64,000 nucleotides of DNA from NCBI RefSeq assembly GCF_028743495.1, contig NZ_CP117968.1; one strand, given 5' to 3'. The first letter of the stretch is position 1, and every line of letters begins with the position of its first letter. This document shows, in pieces, positions 9,003 through 18,599 of this stretch. A program made the position numbers and the translations under genes. The DNA is from Allobacillus halotolerans (GTDB lineage: Bacteria; Bacillota; Bacilli; Bacillales; Alkalibacillaceae). The notes under the pieces were generated by a model. It was not told the origin of the DNA. It saw nothing but the letters and a program-made list of their open reading frames with translations, and did not search any database.

Positions 9003-9620
9003 TTAATTCGCTTGAAAAGCCAATTGGCTCTTCAGTAATTGAAACTGCATTTCCATATATTCTTGAAGCGTAAACTCCTTTTGAATTAACCATCTGCGAA
9101 AGCCCCACATTTGCCCTTGAACATACACATTATTGGCAACCAATTTCACATTTTTTTCATCCAATACATTGGCATAGCTATTGCTGATCACTCGTTCGAG
9201 AATCCCAACCATTTCACGTTCTTTTTGCATGACATATTCTTGATCTTCTTTTGGAAGGGCTTTCAATTCTTGGTATAAAATCAAGACTTCATCCTGCATT
9301 TGGTCCATGATTTGAAAATAAGCGAACACTGCTTGCCTGAGGGCTTCTTCTGAAGTGGAGTTACGATCAATGACATTTTCCATACGTGTCTTTACTTCAT
9401 CGTGGACGGCATCGCAGACTAAAAATAAGACATCTTCTTTTTTTCGAATGTACTCATATAATGTTCCGATGCTGAAACCTGCCGCTTTGGCGATTTCCCG
9501 GGTCGTCGCCCGGTGAAATCCTTTTTGTTTAAATAATTGGACAGCACCTTTTTGTAGCTGGTTTAATCGTTTCTTAACCAGTGCCTCATCTTTTATCGAT
9601 GAAGTGATCCGGTGATCCAT
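9003..9620 (-). CDS. TetR-family transcriptional regulator
   Basis: 205 residues. The N-terminal helix-turn-helix is TTREIAKAAGFSIGTLYEYI (about residues 39-58), with the usual KKEDVL after it; the C-terminal half is a helical ligand domain with no recognisable specificity. I start at MDHRITSS, with AGAGGGTG upstream; a GTG ten codons earlier would overlap meaB by about 24 nt. It sits between meaB (5-bp gap) and icmF (19-bp gap), so it is co-transcribed with the genes it may control. Given the FadR-like operators at the fadF and thiolase promoters, I infer an acyl-CoA-responsive repressor, but a separate fadR could bind them instead. Confidence 0.85.
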   Translation of the reverse strand: MDHRITSSIKDEALVKKRLNQLQKGAVQLFKQKGFHRATTREIAKAAGFSIGTLYEYIRKKEDVLFLVCDAVHDEVKTRMENVIDRNSTSEEALRQAVFAYFQIMDQMQDEVLILYQELKALPKEDQEYVMQKEREMVGILERVISNSYANVLDEKNVKLVANNVYVQGQMWGFRRWLIQKEFTLQEYMEMQFQLLKSQLAFQAN

Positions 9621-9625
9621 CCAGT

Positions 9626-10567
9626 TCACCCTCTCTTTTTCTCTTTCCACTCTTTATACCAGGCTTCGGCTAGCGCATAGGAGTTATCTTCTTTCTGAAG
9701 CGTCTGCTGCTTTGTTTCATCTGTTTCAATAAAACTTTCGACATCTTTCCAGATCGCTTCCTGGATTAACTCGTATACTTCATGACGCAGCTTGTTTGCC
9801 CGTCTTTCCTTTCCAAGGTCGGTATCGTTCAAGAATTGTTGATGGTTTTCTATCGCTCTAAACCACTGATCAAAGCCAAAGTTTTCGACGACACTTGTTT
9901 CAACAATCTCCGGTTCAAAGGCCCGGTTCTCGCTGGAAAGATGAATGAGGTCTTTTAGCTGACGTTTTAGTTTTTTCACACCCGGAATGTCGGCTTTATT
10001 TAAAATAAACAAATCAGCAATCTCCATAATGCCGGCTTTGAATACTTGTAATACATCCCCACTATTCGGGGTTAAGACAACAGACGTCGTGTCGGCAACC
10101 TTCATAATATCGAGTTCCGACTGTCCGACACCTACTGTTTCAATTAAAATATAATCGAACCCATAGGCATCACAGGCACGGATGGCGTCTTTTGTCGCAC
10201 GGGCCAATCCACCAAGACTTCCACGTGTCGCCATGCTTCGAATGAAAATATTTTCATCGGAAAAGTGCTGTGTCATCCGCACTCGGTCCCCAAGTAAGGC
10301 TCCCCCACTAAATGGACTCGTCGGATCGACAGCGATGACCGCGACAGTGAAATCCTTCTGGCGTAGCAAGGTGAGGAAACGATCGACCAAAGAGCTTTTT
10401 CCAGCACCCGGTGAACCGGTAATCCCGATATAATGTGACTTTTTTTCACTGCGATTGATCAAATCCATCAGCTTCAATTTTTCTGGATGGTCATTTTCAA
10501 TCATCGTAATGGCACGTGCCAACGCTCGTTGGTTCCCTTGTTGAATTTTTTTAACGAGTTCTTCCAT
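9626..10567 (-). CDS. meaB: MeaB/ArgK-type GTPase, mutase chaperone
   Basis: 313 residues. MeaB proteins use GTP to gate adenosylcobalamin loading and protect acyl-CoA mutases. Walker A GSPGAGKSS lies near residue 50, VDPTSPFSGGALLGDR follows, and the base-specificity motif is LNKAD. The start MEELVKKIQQ is set by GGAAGGAG at 7 nt. It precedes tetR and icmF in the same operon, although IcmF already carries its own fused G domain; the free MeaB may serve a methylmalonyl-CoA mutase not present here. Confidence 0.92.
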   Translation of the reverse strand: MEELVKKIQQGNQRALARAITMIENDHPEKLKLMDLINRSEKKSHYIGITGSPGAGKSSLVDRFLTLLRQKDFTVAVIAVDPTSPFSGGALLGDRVRMTQHFSDENIFIRSMATRGSLGGLARATKDAIRACDAYGFDYILIETVGVGQSELDIMKVADTTSVVLTPNSGDVLQVFKAGIMEIADLFILNKADIPGVKKLKRQLKDLIHLSSENRAFEPEIVETSVVENFGFDQWFRAIENHQQFLNDTDLGKERRANKLRHEVYELIQEAIWKDVESFIETDETKQQTLQKEDNSYALAEAWYKEWKEKKRG

Positions 10568-10661
10568 GTAGATCTCCTTCCAGAGATACTTGCTAAATGC
10601 AAAAGATTCCGAAAATATTTGGTAAAGCGGCACTTAGATTCTGTGCCGCCCCTTATATCAC

Positions 10662-11801
10662 TTATTTTGTCACCATACGTCCAACAACAAGACGCTGGAT
10701 TTCTTGCGTTCCTTCGTAGATCTGTGTAATTTTCGCATCACGCATATAACGTTCTACTGGATAATCTTTCGTATAACCATACCCACCGAATACTTGAACC
10801 GCTTCAACGGTTGTGCGCATCGCCGTGTCTCCAGCAAATAGTTTCGCCATCGCTGATTCTTTTTGATATGGTAATCCTTCTGACTCATTGTAAGCCGCTT
10901 GATACGTCAATAGACGAGAAGCTTCTACTTCTGTTGCCATATCTGCGAGTTTGAAAGAAATGCCTTGGTTCTTGGCAATTGGCTTCCCGAACTGCTCACG
11001 CTCTTTCGCGTAATTTGTCGCAGCGTCAAGTGCACCTTGGGCAATCCCGACAGCTTGAGCAGCAATTCCGTTACGTCCACCATCGAGTGTTGTCATCGCA
11101 ATCTTGAACCCGTCGCCTTCTTCACCAAGCATATTTTCTTTCGGAATACGACAGTTTTCGAAAATCAATTCGGTTGTAGGGGATGAACGAATTCCTAGCT
11201 TTTTCTCTTTCTTACCGAATGAAAAGCCTTCTGTTCCTTTTTCTACGACAAACGCTGAGATGCCTTTGTGCTTCGCATCTTGGTCCGTTTTAGCAAATAC
11301 GACATACAAGTCAGCGACTTCACCGTTTGTGATCCAAACTTTGTTTCCGTTTAAGATGTAGTCATCGCCATCTTTTTTCGCTGTCGTACGCATGGAAGCA
11401 ACGTCACTTCCTGCACCAGGCTCAGACAACGCATAAGCGCCTAACGCTTCACCGGTTGCTAAACGTTGCAAGAAATTTTGCTTCTGTTCTTCATTTCCGT
11501 ATTTATAAATCGGCCAACTCGCTAATGAAATATGAGCGGATAATGTGACACCGATTGATGCATCGACACGAGATAACTCTTCGACAGCAATCGCATAGCT
11601 GACAAAGTCCGCGCCAATTCCACCATATTCTTCAGGCCAAGGAATACCAGTCAGGCCAAGCTCAGCCATTTGATCAAAAATTTCTCTGTCGAAACGCTCT
11701 TCCTCATCACGTTCCGCCGCTGTTGGTTCGACATCTTTCGTCGCAAAGTCACGAACCATTTTTCGTAGCATTTGTTGTTCTTCTGTTAGTTGAAAATTCA
11801 T
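10662..11801 (-). CDS. Acyl-CoA dehydrogenase (first of pair)
   Basis: 379 residues, the full length of short/medium-chain acyl-CoA dehydrogenases. It oxidises acyl-CoA to trans-2-enoyl-CoA with FAD and passes electrons to ETF. Visible: YALSEPGAGSD (FAD/substrate region), WITNGE, and the C-terminal IYEGTQEIQRL containing the usual catalytic Glu. Separated by a 290-bp gap with an inverted-repeat element from the upstream paralogue; meaB follows 94 bp downstream. The chain-length preference cannot be read from sequence; because icmF shares the operon, butyryl- or isobutyryl-CoA is a reasonable guess. Confidence 0.93.
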   Translation of the reverse strand: MNFQLTEEQQMLRKMVRDFATKDVEPTAAERDEEERFDREIFDQMAELGLTGIPWPEEYGGIGADFVSYAIAVEELSRVDASIGVTLSAHISLASWPIYKYGNEEQKQNFLQRLATGEALGAYALSEPGAGSDVASMRTTAKKDGDDYILNGNKVWITNGEVADLYVVFAKTDQDAKHKGISAFVVEKGTEGFSFGKKEKKLGIRSSPTTELIFENCRIPKENMLGEEGDGFKIAMTTLDGGRNGIAAQAVGIAQGALDAATNYAKEREQFGKPIAKNQGISFKLADMATEVEASRLLTYQAAYNESEGLPYQKESAMAKLFAGDTAMRTTVEAVQVFGGYGYTKDYPVERYMRDAKITQIYEGTQEIQRLVVGRMVTK

Positions 11802-11839
11802 ATATAGTCCTCCTATAAACTGTGAATTAACTTATCGTT

Positions 11840-11968
11840 ACCGCTACAGAAATACACTACGCTTTCCGCGGGCTCGCGATCAGCCTCCTCGTTCGCAAAG
11901 AACGCTCACTGTAGGGTCTGTTCGTCTTCGCTTTCCCGCAGGAGTCTACGTGTATTTCTTTCGCTGGT
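11840..11968. repeat. Inverted-repeat intergenic element between the acd genes
   Basis: About 130 bp with end arms AGAAATACAC and GTGTATTTCT, and inner CTTTCCGCGGG and CCCGCAGGAGTC motifs. It is markedly more GC-rich than the flanks. Elements with the same inner motifs occur in many Bacillaceae; here it sits inside an operon. The motif TCCCGCAGG reappears at about 56781. Confidence 0.6.
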
Positions 11969-12091
11969 TTAGCGTTCATCTATTCCTGAATATTATTTCT
12001 TGTTTTTCTGTTCAAGTGAAAAGAATTCTTCTAAAAGTAATTGGCTTATTACCAAAGTGATCGCATTTTTTCTTGAAATTATTCCGACAAC

Positions 12092-13228
12092 CTACTTCAG
12101 CAATTGCCTACTAATGACAACATTTTGTATCTCGTTTGTTCCTTCATAAATTTGAGTGATTTTTGCATCTCGGAAATATCGCTCAACTGGGTAGTCTTCT
12201 GTGTAGCCGTAACCACCGAATACTTGAACCGCTTCAATAGCTGCATTGACTGCTGTTGTGGAAGCGTATTTTTTCGCCATCGATGCTTCCTTGCTCGTAT
12301 CTAGGCCTGCTTGGTATTTGGACGCGGCGTTATAGACTAATAGTTTCGCTCCTTCGACAGCTGTCGCCATGTCTGCGAGTTTAAACGAAACTCCTTGGTT
12401 TTTGGCAATTGGCTTTCCGAATTGTTCGCGTTCTTTTGCATAACCTGTCGCTGCATCGAGTGCCGCTTCAGCGATACCGAGCGCTTGGGCTGCAATGCCA
12501 ATTCGACCGATATTCAAGTTGGCTAAGGCAATTTTAAAGCCTTCTCCTTCTTCTCCGAGTCGTTGGCTTTCTGATACTTTCATACTGTCGAAATTCAATG
12601 AAACGGTACTGGAACCGTGAAGACCCATTTTCTTTTCGGATTTTCCAATCTCAAGGCCTGGCGTACCTTTTTCAACGATAAAAGCGGTAATGCCTTTATT
12701 TCCTTGCTCTGGGTTTGTATTCGCAAAAACAATGAATGTATCGGCATACTCACCATTTGTAATGAATACTTTTGATCCATTAATGATGTAATGATCGCCT
12801 TCTTTTTTTGCTTTCGTTTTCAATGATCCCGCGTCACTACCTGCACCTGGCTCTGTTAAACAAAAGGCGCCGAGGTACTCACCACTCGCTAGCTTCGGTA
12901 CATAGTGGTCGACTTGTTCTTTTGTACCGAATTTCAAGATCGGAAAGGTTCCAACGGATGTGTGAACGGATAAAATGACGCCGAGTGTAGCGCTCACTTT
13001 GGATAACTCATTAATGGCGATGATATAAGATGTGTAATCCATACCTGCCCCGCCTTGTTCCTCGCTGACAGGGACTCCCATCAAGCCGAGTTCTCCCATC
13101 CGTTTGATAATTTCTGTTGGGAATTCTTCATTTTCCATCGATTCAATTCTTGGTGCAACTTCTTTTTGGGCGAAGTCACGGACCATTTTGCGCATCATTT
13201 CCTGTTCGTCTGTAAATCGCAAATCCAT
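12092..13228 (-). CDS. Acyl-CoA dehydrogenase (second of pair)
   Basis: 378 residues, a paralogue of the dehydrogenase at 10662-11801 with the same landmarks: FCLTEPGAGSD, VFITNGEY and IYEGTNEIQNVV with the catalytic Glu. It performs the first step of acyl-CoA beta-oxidation in the cytoplasm with ETF as electron acceptor. It follows the 3-hydroxybutyryl-CoA dehydrogenase gene by 48 bp, so it belongs to the thiolase-led transcript. The paralogue probably differs in chain length or branching; the mmgC/acdA naming cannot be settled by eye. Confidence 0.93.
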   Translation of the reverse strand: MDLRFTDEQEMMRKMVRDFAQKEVAPRIESMENEEFPTEIIKRMGELGLMGVPVSEEQGGAGMDYTSYIIAINELSKVSATLGVILSVHTSVGTFPILKFGTKEQVDHYVPKLASGEYLGAFCLTEPGAGSDAGSLKTKAKKEGDHYIINGSKVFITNGEYADTFIVFANTNPEQGNKGITAFIVEKGTPGLEIGKSEKKMGLHGSSTVSLNFDSMKVSESQRLGEEGEGFKIALANLNIGRIGIAAQALGIAEAALDAATGYAKEREQFGKPIAKNQGVSFKLADMATAVEGAKLLVYNAASKYQAGLDTSKEASMAKKYASTTAVNAAIEAVQVFGGYGYTEDYPVERYFRDAKITQIYEGTNEIQNVVISRQLLK

Positions 13229-13276
13229 CCTACGCCATCCTTTCTAGTAAATTCTTGTTAGTAAAAGTTTCATAGA

Positions 13277-14128
13277 TTACTCGTAAACGTAAAATCCACG
13301 GCCGGATTTCTTGCCTAACCATCCTGCATTTACATACTTACGCAGCAATGGACATGGTCGGTATTTGCTGTCTCCGAAACCTTCGTGCAAAATTTCCATG
13401 ATTGATAAACAAGTATCCAACCCGATAAAGTCTGCCAACCGGAGTGGTCCCATCGGGTGATTCATACCGAGCTTCATCACTTCATCGATCGCTTCTGGTT
13501 CTGCAACGCCTTCAAATACGGTATAAACCGCTTCGTTGATCATCGGCATCAACACTCGATTGGAAACGAATCCTGGATAATCGTTTACTTCCACCGCTGT
13601 TTTATTGAGTTTTTCTGCTGTTTCAGCAATGGTTTGATACGTTTCATCTGTAGTTTGTATGGCACGGATCACTTCGACGAGTTTCATAACCGGCACAGGG
13701 TTCATGAAGTGCATACCAATGACTTGTTCTGGACGCTCCGTTACTGCAGCGATATCCGTAATCGGGAGTGATGATGTATTGGATGCTAAAATCGCATGTT
13801 TTGGTGTGATTTGATCGAGCTGTTGAAAGACTTTTGTTTTGACGTCCATATTTTCAACGACTGCCTCAATGACTAAATCACAATCATTCGCATCATTTAA
13901 TGAAGTTGTCGTTTCAAGATTATTCAATGTGTTGGTCTTGTCCGCTTCGTCCATACGACCTTTTTCAACATTTCTTGAAAGATGTTTTTCAATCGTTGCA
14001 AGGCCTTTTTGTAAATTTTCTTCTGCAATATCGTTTAATTTCACCTGGAAGCCAGACTGAGCGAATACTTGGGCAATCCCAGCCCCCATTTGTCCGGCTC
14101 CAATAACCATTACTTTTTCGACTGCCAT
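13277..14128 (-). CDS. 3-hydroxybutyryl-CoA dehydrogenase
   Basis: 283 residues, the normal length for the short-chain Hbd/MmgB type. It oxidises 3-hydroxyacyl-CoA to 3-ketoacyl-CoA with NAD(P). The Rossmann motif GAGQMGAGIAQ is at residues 11-21; SNTSSLPIT and GMHFMNPVPVMKLVEVI carry the catalytic Ser/His/Asn region. It is 32 bp after the thiolase and 48 bp before an acyl-CoA dehydrogenase, in one operon. It resembles B. subtilis MmgB. Confidence 0.94.
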   Translation of the reverse strand: MAVEKVMVIGAGQMGAGIAQVFAQSGFQVKLNDIAEENLQKGLATIEKHLSRNVEKGRMDEADKTNTLNNLETTTSLNDANDCDLVIEAVVENMDVKTKVFQQLDQITPKHAILASNTSSLPITDIAAVTERPEQVIGMHFMNPVPVMKLVEVIRAIQTTDETYQTIAETAEKLNKTAVEVNDYPGFVSNRVLMPMINEAVYTVFEGVAEPEAIDEVMKLGMNHPMGPLRLADFIGLDTCLSIMEILHEGFGDSKYRPCPLLRKYVNAGWLGKKSGRGFYVYE

Positions 14129-14160
14129 GGGTAAAACCTCCTGTCGCTAAAAAAATTAAT

Positions 14161-15345
14161 TTATTGTTTCGGTACTTCGATTAACACAGCATCGCCTTGA
14201 CCGCCACCAGAACAAATCGCCGCAATGCCAAGTCCGCCGCCACGGCGTTTCAATTCATAAGCCAATGTCAAAATAATGCGTGCACCACTTGCACCGATCG
14301 GGTGACCAAGCGCAACTGCTCCACCGTTCACGTTCACTTTTTCTGGGTCAAGACCTGCGATTTCACCACTAGCCAAGCTGACCGCTGCAAACGCTTCGTT
14401 GACTTCAAATAAATCAATATCATCAATTTTATAGCCTGTTTTTTCTAAAAGCTTATTGATGACAAGACCTGGTGTTTCTGGAAAACGGTCTGCTTCTACC
14501 GCTAATTCTGCATTACCAAGAACTGTCGCAAGAGGCGTTTTGCCGAGTTCTTCAGCTTTTTTGTCAGACATCAATACCATTGCTGCAGCACCGTCATTCA
14601 CGCCTGGTGCGTTTCCAGCTGTAATTGTTCCGTCTTTGTCAAACGCTGGACGTAATTTAGCTAAAGCTTCTTTAGAAGTTTCACGAGGTGCTTCGTCCGT
14701 ATCGACTGTAATCGGATCTTTTTTCCGCTGAGGTACTTCAACTGGCACGATTTCTTCACCCAGTTTGCCTTCTTCGGTGGCTTTTAGCGCACGCTCATGA
14801 CTTTTCGCAGACCATTCGTCTTGCGCTTCACGAGTTAATTTGAATTTTTCCGCTGTACGGTTACCGTAAGTTCCCATATGCACGTTTTCAAATGAGCAAG
14901 TAAGTCCATCATGAACCATGCTGTCGACAATTTTCTTGTCGCCCATACGCAAGCCCCAACGAGCGTCTGGCAAAACATACGGTGCATTACTCATCGATTC
15001 CATTCCACCAGCAACGATGACATCTTCTTCACCTAAACGGATTAACATGTCACCTAGGGTCACACTGCGAAGGCCGGATGCACATACTTTATTGATCGTT
15101 TCCGTTTTCGTTTCCCAAGGAAGTCCTGCTTCTCGCATTGCCTGTCTGGATGGAAGCTGCCCTTGCCCACCTTGCAAGACGTTTCCGATAATGACTTCTT
15201 GCACATCTTTCCCTTCAATTTCTGCACGCTTGACCGCTTCTTTAATGGCGATTCCACCAAGCTGTGCCGCTGTTAACGGTGCAAGAGCTCCACCAAACTT
15301 ACCGAATGGCGTACGAGCGCCGGCTACAATAACTGTTTTTGTCAT
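14161..15345 (-). CDS. Acetyl-CoA C-acetyltransferase (thiolase)
   Basis: 394 residues, the usual thiolase length. It cleaves 3-ketoacyl-CoA with CoA, or condenses acetyl-CoA units. The nucleophilic Cys is in INKVCASGLRSV (about residue 88); the C-terminal motifs ALGHPIGASGAR (His) and CSGGGQGDA (Cys) are complete. GGGGAGGA lies before the ATG. It is the first gene of the minus-strand operon and has an extended -10 promoter overlapped by a FadR-like palindrome (separate entries). It resembles AtoB/MmgA. Confidence 0.95.
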   Translation of the reverse strand: MTKTVIVAGARTPFGKFGGALAPLTAAQLGGIAIKEAVKRAEIEGKDVQEVIIGNVLQGGQGQLPSRQAMREAGLPWETKTETINKVCASGLRSVTLGDMLIRLGEEDVIVAGGMESMSNAPYVLPDARWGLRMGDKKIVDSMVHDGLTCSFENVHMGTYGNRTAEKFKLTREAQDEWSAKSHERALKATEEGKLGEEIVPVEVPQRKKDPITVDTDEAPRETSKEALAKLRPAFDKDGTITAGNAPGVNDGAAAMVLMSDKKAEELGKTPLATVLGNAELAVEADRFPETPGLVINKLLEKTGYKIDDIDLFEVNEAFAAVSLASGEIAGLDPEKVNVNGGAVALGHPIGASGARIILTLAYELKRRGGGLGIAAICSGGGQGDAVLIEVPKQ

Positions 15346-15420
15346 GAAAATTCCTCCCCTTTTTGAATTCTAATTTCAAATATGTTGACTGAATATTTTA
15401 TTTTGTAAACGTTATCATCC

Positions 15421-15453
15421 ATTATAACATACTTTCGACTGAACGCTCGCTCA
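15421..15453 (-). promoter_or_regulatory. Thiolase operon promoter and FadR-like operator
   Basis: Minus strand: extended -10 TGTTATAAT (TATAAT at 15421-15426) with, at 15436-15453, an 18-bp imperfect palindrome TGAGCGAGCGTTCAGTCG. This aligns without gaps to the fadF operator TGAATGAGCATTCAGTCA (14 of 18 the same). The site covers the -35 region, fitting repression. Confidence 0.6.
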
Positions 15454-15613
15454 ATATGGAATTTTTGTGAAGAAAGTCTTCATTGATTTATAGACTGTTT
15501 GATTTGAGAACAATCAAATAGCAGGAAAAATAAGCAAATTACCGAATAAACTATTACAAGCTTTTGAAAAAAGGGATTATTGAACTAAGTTTCATAGGGA
15601 GGGATAGCTATAA

Positions 15614-16276
15614 GTGAACAGAAAAATAGCTTTTTTAGATATAATTTTCTATATCGGATTACCGTTACTCATTTGGAACCAAGGCAGAGAACTCATTGGT
15701 GATTATCCAGCGATGCTTCTATCAACGGTGCCTGGATTTATCTATACGCTTTATCGTTTTTGGCATGAACGTCGGGTGAATATTACTGGGATTTTCATCA
15801 TCACCACATTACTGGTCGGTACGTCGCTTGATTTGATTGCGGGGTCGGCAGAAAAAATGCTTTGGTATCAAGTTTATTTTGGATTTGCAATCGCCGGGTT
15901 GCATGCATTCTTTTTAGTAATACGAAAGCCACTAGCGATATATTTTGCTGTCGATTTTGTTTCCTTACAAGGGTTTGACCCTGCCGAAAGCAAGATTCTT
16001 TTTAACCAACCGCCAATATTCAAGTGGTTTCAACGGATTCAACTTCTCTTTGTTGTCCGGGGAGTCACTTTAGCTTCTTTTAAGATGTGGCTACTTCAAA
16101 AGTACGGGATTGATGGATACGAGGCCATGTTAATTTACTTACGAGTGGCTGGGTGGATTTTCGGTGGTATGATTATGGGATTGTTTTTTTACACAAGTAT
16201 ACCAATTCAGAAGTATTTACAATCGCATGGCATGCTACAACATAATAGTACAAATAAAAATTCCCTAGAAAGATAG
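15614..16276 (+). CDS. VC0807-like multi-pass membrane protein
   Basis: 220 residues, GTG start with AGGGAGG upstream. About six hydrophobic segments: near residues 8-20, 35-50, 58-75, 83-102, 145-165 and 180-200. The overall look matches the family called VC0807, whose function is unknown. A Trp/Phe-rich loop (NQPPIFKWFQRIQ) lies near residues 130-142. It is a single-gene unit convergent with fadF, and its stop codon lies inside the loop of the shared terminator. Confidence 0.6.
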   Translation: MNRKIAFLDIIFYIGLPLLIWNQGRELIGDYPAMLLSTVPGFIYTLYRFWHERRVNITGIFIITTLLVGTSLDLIAGSAEKMLWYQVYFGFAIAGLHAFFLVIRKPLAIYFAVDFVSLQGFDPAESKILFNQPPIFKWFQRIQLLFVVRGVTLASFKMWLLQKYGIDGYEAMLIYLRVAGWIFGGMIMGLFFYTSIPIQKYLQSHGMLQHNSTNKNSLER

Positions 16277-16308
16277 TCACTCGCTACCTTTCTAGGGAAT
16301 TATTTTTT
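16259..16308. terminator. Bidirectional terminator between VC0807-like gene and fadF
   Basis: A 14-bp perfect stem (16259-16272 with 16288-16301) and 15-nt loop, with T-rich tracts on both strands. It serves the convergent genes on either side. Confidence 0.85.
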
Positions 16309-16317
16309 ATGAAATCA

Positions 16318-18438
16318 TTACGCTGGCTGATCTTCTTTTTCTGGAGCTCCGAAGATTGATTCTTCTAATACTTCAGCAACATCGCGTGTTTGAACGGTTT
16401 CGTCAACATCTTTTGCTTTTGTACCATCACTGATCATCGTCAGACAGAATGGACAAGCACTGGAGATCGTCGTTGCTTCTGTACGTAAAGCTTGTTCTGT
16501 ACGTGCGACGTTGATGCGGTTTCCAGTTGTTTCTTCCATCCACATCAAACCGCCACCAGCTCCACAGCACATGCCGTTTTCCTTACTACGTTCCATTTCA
16601 ACGACTTCAACACCTGGTACGTGTTCCAAAATGTAACGCGGTGGGTTGTAAATGTCGTTATAACGTCCAAGGTAACAAGAATCGTGGTACGTTATTTTTT
16701 CATGAATTGCTTTTTGTGGCTTCAAGCGACCTTCTTGAATCCACTCGGCAAGAAGCTCTGTATGGTGAAACACTTCAGCCTCAAGACCAAAATCAGGATA
16801 TTCGTTTTTAAAGATGTTATATGCGTGTGGGTCAATCGTAACGATTTTCTTAATATCGTTTTTCTCGAATTCTTTAATATTCTTCTCTGCAAGCTCTTGG
16901 AATAAGAATTCGTTTCCTAAACGACGAGCCGTATCACCGGAGTTACGCTCTTTGTTTCCAAGAATAGCGAACTTAATGCCTGCTTTGTTCATCAAGCGAG
17001 CGAACGCTAGAGCGATCTTCTGACTGCGGCTGTCATAAGAGCCCATGGAAGATACCCAGAATAAGTATTCAAATTCTTCGTCTTCTTTTTTCAATTCTTT
17101 CACTGTAGGTACTTTTAGATCTTCGTCTTGGTCTCTCCAATTTTCACGATCTTTCTTGGAAAGTCCCCATGGATTCCCTTGACGCTCAATGTTCATCATC
17201 GCACGCTGCGCTTCAGGATCCATTTTTCCTTCTGTCATCACTAGGTAACGACGAAGGTCGATAATTGTATCGACGTGTTGGTTCATAACTGGACATGCAT
17301 CTTCACAGTTACGGCATGTCGTACACGCCCATAACTCTTCTTCTGTCACAACGTCACCGATTAGATTTTTTTCCATGACTTGTTGAGCGAGCGTTCCATT
17401 CGGCTCATCTGCTACTTGATTTCCCGTACGTCCTGCGAATGCATATGTCGGTACCCAAGCAGAGCGTCCGGTAATTGCCGCTCCTTTTTCCGATAAGTGG
17501 TCACGGATTTTCAGTAATAAATCCATCGGGGAAAGCATTTTACCTGATCCAGATGCCGGACAAACATTTGTACAGCGTCCACATTCAACACAGGCATATA
17601 AATCCAGTAACTGAAGGTCACTTAAATCTTCTACCTTACCTGCACCGAATGTTGGTTCTTCATCTGATTCTTCCATCTCATCAATATTGAAGTCGATTTT
17701 TTTCAATTTACCATGTTTCTTATCTTTGTTGAACAATACGTTTGCAGGTCCTGCAATCAAGTGAGCGTGCTTGAACTGTGGCACGTACACTAAGAAAGCC
17801 AACAACACGAGCAAGTGAATCCACCACATGACGAAAAATACAGCTGCTGCTGCGGTTGGATTCATCCAACTGAACGCCCATGCAATCGAGGATGCGACGG
17901 GCTCTGTCCAAGTGAGATCTTTTCCATGCCAAATAATTGACATTCCGTTACCCGCTAAAACGGTTATCATTAGTGATCCGATAAAGTAATATACGAGACC
18001 CGCTGCAAAAGTCTTCTTCAAGCGGACAAGTTTTTCGATATAACGACGATAGAATCCCCAAATGACCGCAAATAGAATAACTAATGCTACGATCTCTTGG
18101 AAAAACTTAAAGCCTGGATATAAAAATCCTAGTGGCAAATGGGAGCCTGGTACGAGTCCAGCCCAAATGAAATCGATTGCACCAAACTGCACTAAAATAA
18201 ATCCATAGAAAAACATAACGTGAATCGCACCGGATTTTTTATCCTTCAACAGCTTCTTCTGTCCAAACACATACACCCATGCATCTTTCAGGCGCTGTTT
18301 GACCCCTTCGTCGAACTCTGTTTTTCGACCGAGCTTTATATAAGCAATTCTTGTTCGGACGATTTGTACGAATAAGAAAATCGCATAGGCCGTTACAGCA
18401 AGAAAGGCAAGCGCATTAATGATCAACAACGTCTCCAT
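16318..18438 (-). CDS. fadF: FadF-type membrane iron-sulfur oxidoreductase
   Basis: 706 residues. The N-terminal 225 residues are membrane-spanning and heme-b/NarI-like (several His between helices). Two ferredoxin motifs follow, CVECGRCTNVCP (about 283-294) and CTTCRNCEDACP (about 372-383), then two CCG domains with HDSCYLGR and MCCGAGGG, as in heterodisulfide reductase D. In Bacillus the FadF family is linked to fatty-acid beta-oxidation and probably takes electrons from ETF or acyl-CoA dehydrogenase to quinone. It has its own promoter with a FadR-like operator and lies beside the acyl-CoA degradation operon, as B. subtilis ywjF lies beside acdA-rpoE-pyrG. Confidence 0.9.
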   Translation of the reverse strand: METLLIINALAFLAVTAYAIFLFVQIVRTRIAYIKLGRKTEFDEGVKQRLKDAWVYVFGQKKLLKDKKSGAIHVMFFYGFILVQFGAIDFIWAGLVPGSHLPLGFLYPGFKFFQEIVALVILFAVIWGFYRRYIEKLVRLKKTFAAGLVYYFIGSLMITVLAGNGMSIIWHGKDLTWTEPVASSIAWAFSWMNPTAAAAVFFVMWWIHLLVLLAFLVYVPQFKHAHLIAGPANVLFNKDKKHGKLKKIDFNIDEMEESDEEPTFGAGKVEDLSDLQLLDLYACVECGRCTNVCPASGSGKMLSPMDLLLKIRDHLSEKGAAITGRSAWVPTYAFAGRTGNQVADEPNGTLAQQVMEKNLIGDVVTEEELWACTTCRNCEDACPVMNQHVDTIIDLRRYLVMTEGKMDPEAQRAMMNIERQGNPWGLSKKDRENWRDQDEDLKVPTVKELKKEDEEFEYLFWVSSMGSYDSRSQKIALAFARLMNKAGIKFAILGNKERNSGDTARRLGNEFLFQELAEKNIKEFEKNDIKKIVTIDPHAYNIFKNEYPDFGLEAEVFHHTELLAEWIQEGRLKPQKAIHEKITYHDSCYLGRYNDIYNPPRYILEHVPGVEVVEMERSKENGMCCGAGGGLMWMEETTGNRINVARTEQALRTEATTISSACPFCLTMISDGTKAKDVDETVQTRDVAEVLEESIFGAPEKEDQPA

Positions 18439-18551
18439 TCTTTTCCCCCCATAATCTTATGATGAACTGACTATTGATTATTCCTTATAAACTATCTTAA
18501 CAAAAAATTTTGTTTTAAAAAGGAATAATCTGAATTATTTCGTCTAAACAA

Positions 18552-18574
18552 TGAGCATTTCGCTTAAAAATGCT
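18552..18574. promoter_or_regulatory. Inverted repeat in the fadF leader
   Basis: GAGCATTT and AAATGCTC form an 8-bp inverted repeat with a short centre, within the untranslated leader of fadF. No U run follows on the minus strand. It repeats the GAGCATT half of the fadF operator, so it may be a second weak site. Confidence 0.35.
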
Positions 18575-18599
18575 CGCAAACTAAGTATTATTTAGCTCT

